DNA from: Candidatus Sumerlaea chitinivorans
Lineage (GTDB): Bacteria > Sumerlaeota > Sumerlaeia > Sumerlaeales > Sumerlaeaceae
NCBI GenBank assembly: GCA_003290465.1
Contig: CP030759.1
Span: 598,672-662,671 of the forward strand
Direction of reading: 5' to 3'
DNA length: 64,000 bases
The translations under genes were made by a program, and so were the position numbers. Each line of letters opens with the position of its first letter. Positions within the stretch are counted from its first letter, which is position 1. The notes below the pieces were generated by a model. It saw only the letters and a program-made list of their open reading frames with translations. It ran no database searches and had not been told where the DNA came from. This document shows, one piece after another, positions 63,100 to 64,000 of this stretch.

Positions 63100-63142
63100 A
63101 CGGGCGAGCATGGACTATGTCGAAGCCTGCTCGCCCGTTTTC
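63100..63142 (+). terminator. Rho-independent terminator after sdhC
   Basis: ACGGGCGAGCA at 63100-63110 pairs perfectly with TGCTCGCCCGT at 63128-63138, with a 17-base loop, followed by TTTC. Placed between sdhC and the convergent Nfu gene. Confidence 0.8.
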
Positions 63143-63175
63143 TTTGAAGCAAAGCCGAGAGTCATTTCAAAGGCC

Positions 63176-63493
63176 TCAGATCATTTCTACCGAAACGACC
63201 TCTGGAACCATTTCGACAATGCGTGCTTCGACACCCATCTTTAAGGTGTAAATTGAGCTTGGGCATCCAACGCAGGCTCCCTGAAGCCGTACGTAGACCA
63301 CACGATTTTCCACCCGCACGAGCTCGATGTCGCCACCGTCTGCTTGAATGTACGGACGGATTTGCGCAATCAACGGTTCGACCTTCGCGAAGATGGCTGT
63401 ATCCACTGGACTGCCAGTACTTTGCTCCTGAGGAGATGCGTCCGAGCTCGAGGCCTGCTCCTGCTGCTTGCGAATTGGATCGAAAATACCCAT
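63176..63493 (-). CDS. NifU C-terminal domain (Nfu-type) Fe-S carrier
   Basis: 105 residues from the ATG at 63493; an upstream frame of 40 codons is implausible. The first 30 residues are Gln/Ser-rich. The Nfu domain follows with PYIQADGGDIELV and the cluster cysteines Cys74-x2-Cys77 (GACVGCPSS). Such proteins deliver 4Fe-4S clusters to apo-enzymes. Many Fe-S proteins in this window (MoaA, KorB, the hydroxyacid dehydrogenase) could be clients. It lacks the NifU N-terminal scaffold. It lies 50 bases after a glycosyltransferase gene on the same strand. Confidence 0.93.
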   Translation of the reverse strand: MGIFDPIRKQQEQASSSDASPQEQSTGSPVDTAIFAKVEPLIAQIRPYIQADGGDIELVRVENRVVYVRLQGACVGCPSSIYTLKMGVEARIVEMVPEVVSVEMI

Positions 63494-63543
63494 CGTTGCG
63501 GTTCTCCCATCTGTTTTCCTATGCGTAACAGAATGAACGGCTC

Positions 63544-64000
63544 CTATTCGTTCCTGAATCCGGATCCGCTCTCCTGCAAGACTTCCCAATACACCGCCTT
63601 TAAGCGGGCGCACATCCTCTCGGCGCTAAACTCCTGCTGTGCTTGTTCCGAGGCGGCACGCGAAAATCGCTCGCGTAGGGCCGGGTCAGACAGCAATCGG
63701 TTCAATGCTTCAGCAAGTGCGGTGGGATTGCCCGGCTCGACCACGAGGCCCGTTTCGCCATGCCGATTTACATACGGCACCCCGGTCGCGAGGGCAGTGC
63801 TGACAACCGGGAGGCCACAGGCCATGGCTTCAATCTGACAAATACCGAAGGCTTCGCTTCGCAGGTGTGAGGGCAGACAAAAAACTCGGGAGGCATGAAG
63901 ATAAGCCACCACATCTTGGTCGTCCAGCTCCCCCAGAAAGACACAGCGTTCGGCGAGATCCCAATCGCGAACCATTCGCTTTAGCTTCGATTCTTCGGGG
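63544..64000 (-). CDS. C-terminal part of a family 4 glycosyltransferase (5' end outside window)
   Basis: About 150 residues of the donor-binding domain; the frame is open to the window edge at 64000. FLGELDDQDVVAYLHAS and the E-x7-E region SEAFGICQIEAMACGLPVV, followed by GETGLVVEPGNPTALAEAL, are standard GT4 elements. It is probably involved in surface glycan or glycolipid synthesis. The acceptor is unknown. Confidence 0.9.
   Translation of the reverse strand, partial: PEESKLKRMVRDWDLAERCVFLGELDDQDVVAYLHASRVFCLPSHLRSEAFGICQIEAMACGLPVVSTALATGVPYVNRHGETGLVVEPGNPTALAEALNRLLSDPALRERFSRAASEQAQQEFSAERMCARLKAVYWEVLQESGSGFRNE

Overview
This is a gene-dense bacterial chromosome segment of medium GC content (my impression is mid-50s percent). 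Genes lie on both strands, with many 4-base start/stop overlaps. The sequence points to a free-living, Gram-negative-type heterotroph. Evidence for an envelope of that kind includes lipoproteins, a LolD-like ATPase, MltG, NamZ and phosphatidylethanolamine synthesis, together with type IV pilus or secretion ATPases. A two-subunit 2-oxoacid:ferredoxin oxidoreductase, a succinate dehydrogenase cytochrome b, MoaA and a large FAD/Fe-S hydroxyacid dehydrogenase suggest a flexible, partly anaerobic central metabolism. The mixture of families (LuxC/LuxE, GlnE, a C25 peptidase, tandem DUF507 genes) fits a poorly cultivated phylum. Sumerlaeota/BRC1 or a Planctomycetes neighbour is my guess from recall, not a demonstrated assignment. 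I see no phage, insertion sequence, CRISPR array, rRNA or tRNA. The one structural RNA is a complete one-piece tmRNA.

Layout. 0-8 kb: the end of an exported-type protein and a TPR membrane protein; a C26 amidotransferase-like hydrolase; serA; a NamZ-type muramidase; moaA; a membrane-anchored unknown. 8-17.6 kb: the FAD/Fe-S dehydrogenase, pilT, ferritin, an RNase D family nuclease, pilB and coaBC. 17.8-31.3 kb is a surface region. It holds a C25 peptidase overlapping a lipoprotein, a WbpB/WbpD/WbpE-like diacetamido-sugar set with a family 2 glycosyltransferase, and a second lipoprotein. These are followed by a coupled chain of histidine kinase, NtrC-type regulator, family 4 glycosyltransferase and FemAB-like acyltransferase, then a left-handed beta-helix acetyltransferase.

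31.3-43.9 kb: a secreted protein combining a pseudopilin-like core with an IPT/TIG domain, korAB, a DUF4149-like membrane protein coupled to an ABC ATPase, the DUF58/TgpA transglutaminase pair, a divergent FHA-sigma54 activator with its membrane-protein partner, and a PmtA-like methyltransferase. 44.0-48.2 kb: ssrA, rhomboid protease, yebC, two DUF507 paralogues and a saccharopine-dehydrogenase-like oxidoreductase. 48.3-64 kb: LuxC-like reductase, ribE and ribBA, the mltG-psd-pssA set, a dGTPase-like HD hydrolase, LuxE-like acyl-protein synthetase coupled to an aminotransferase, glnE, sdhC, an Nfu-type protein and the C-terminal half of a glycosyltransferase.

Themes that link these genes: phospholipid head-group synthesis (serA supplies serine, pssA and psd make PE, and a PmtA-like enzyme could methylate it); fatty-acyl reduction (LuxC and LuxE, with no luciferase); and surface polysaccharide with its regulation. 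The most unusual items are the pseudopilin-like secreted protein at 31.4 kb, the two lipoproteins sharing an SV-WP motif domain around the sugar genes, the LuxC/LuxE pair, and a 12-bp terminator-like hairpin inside the 3' end of luxC.
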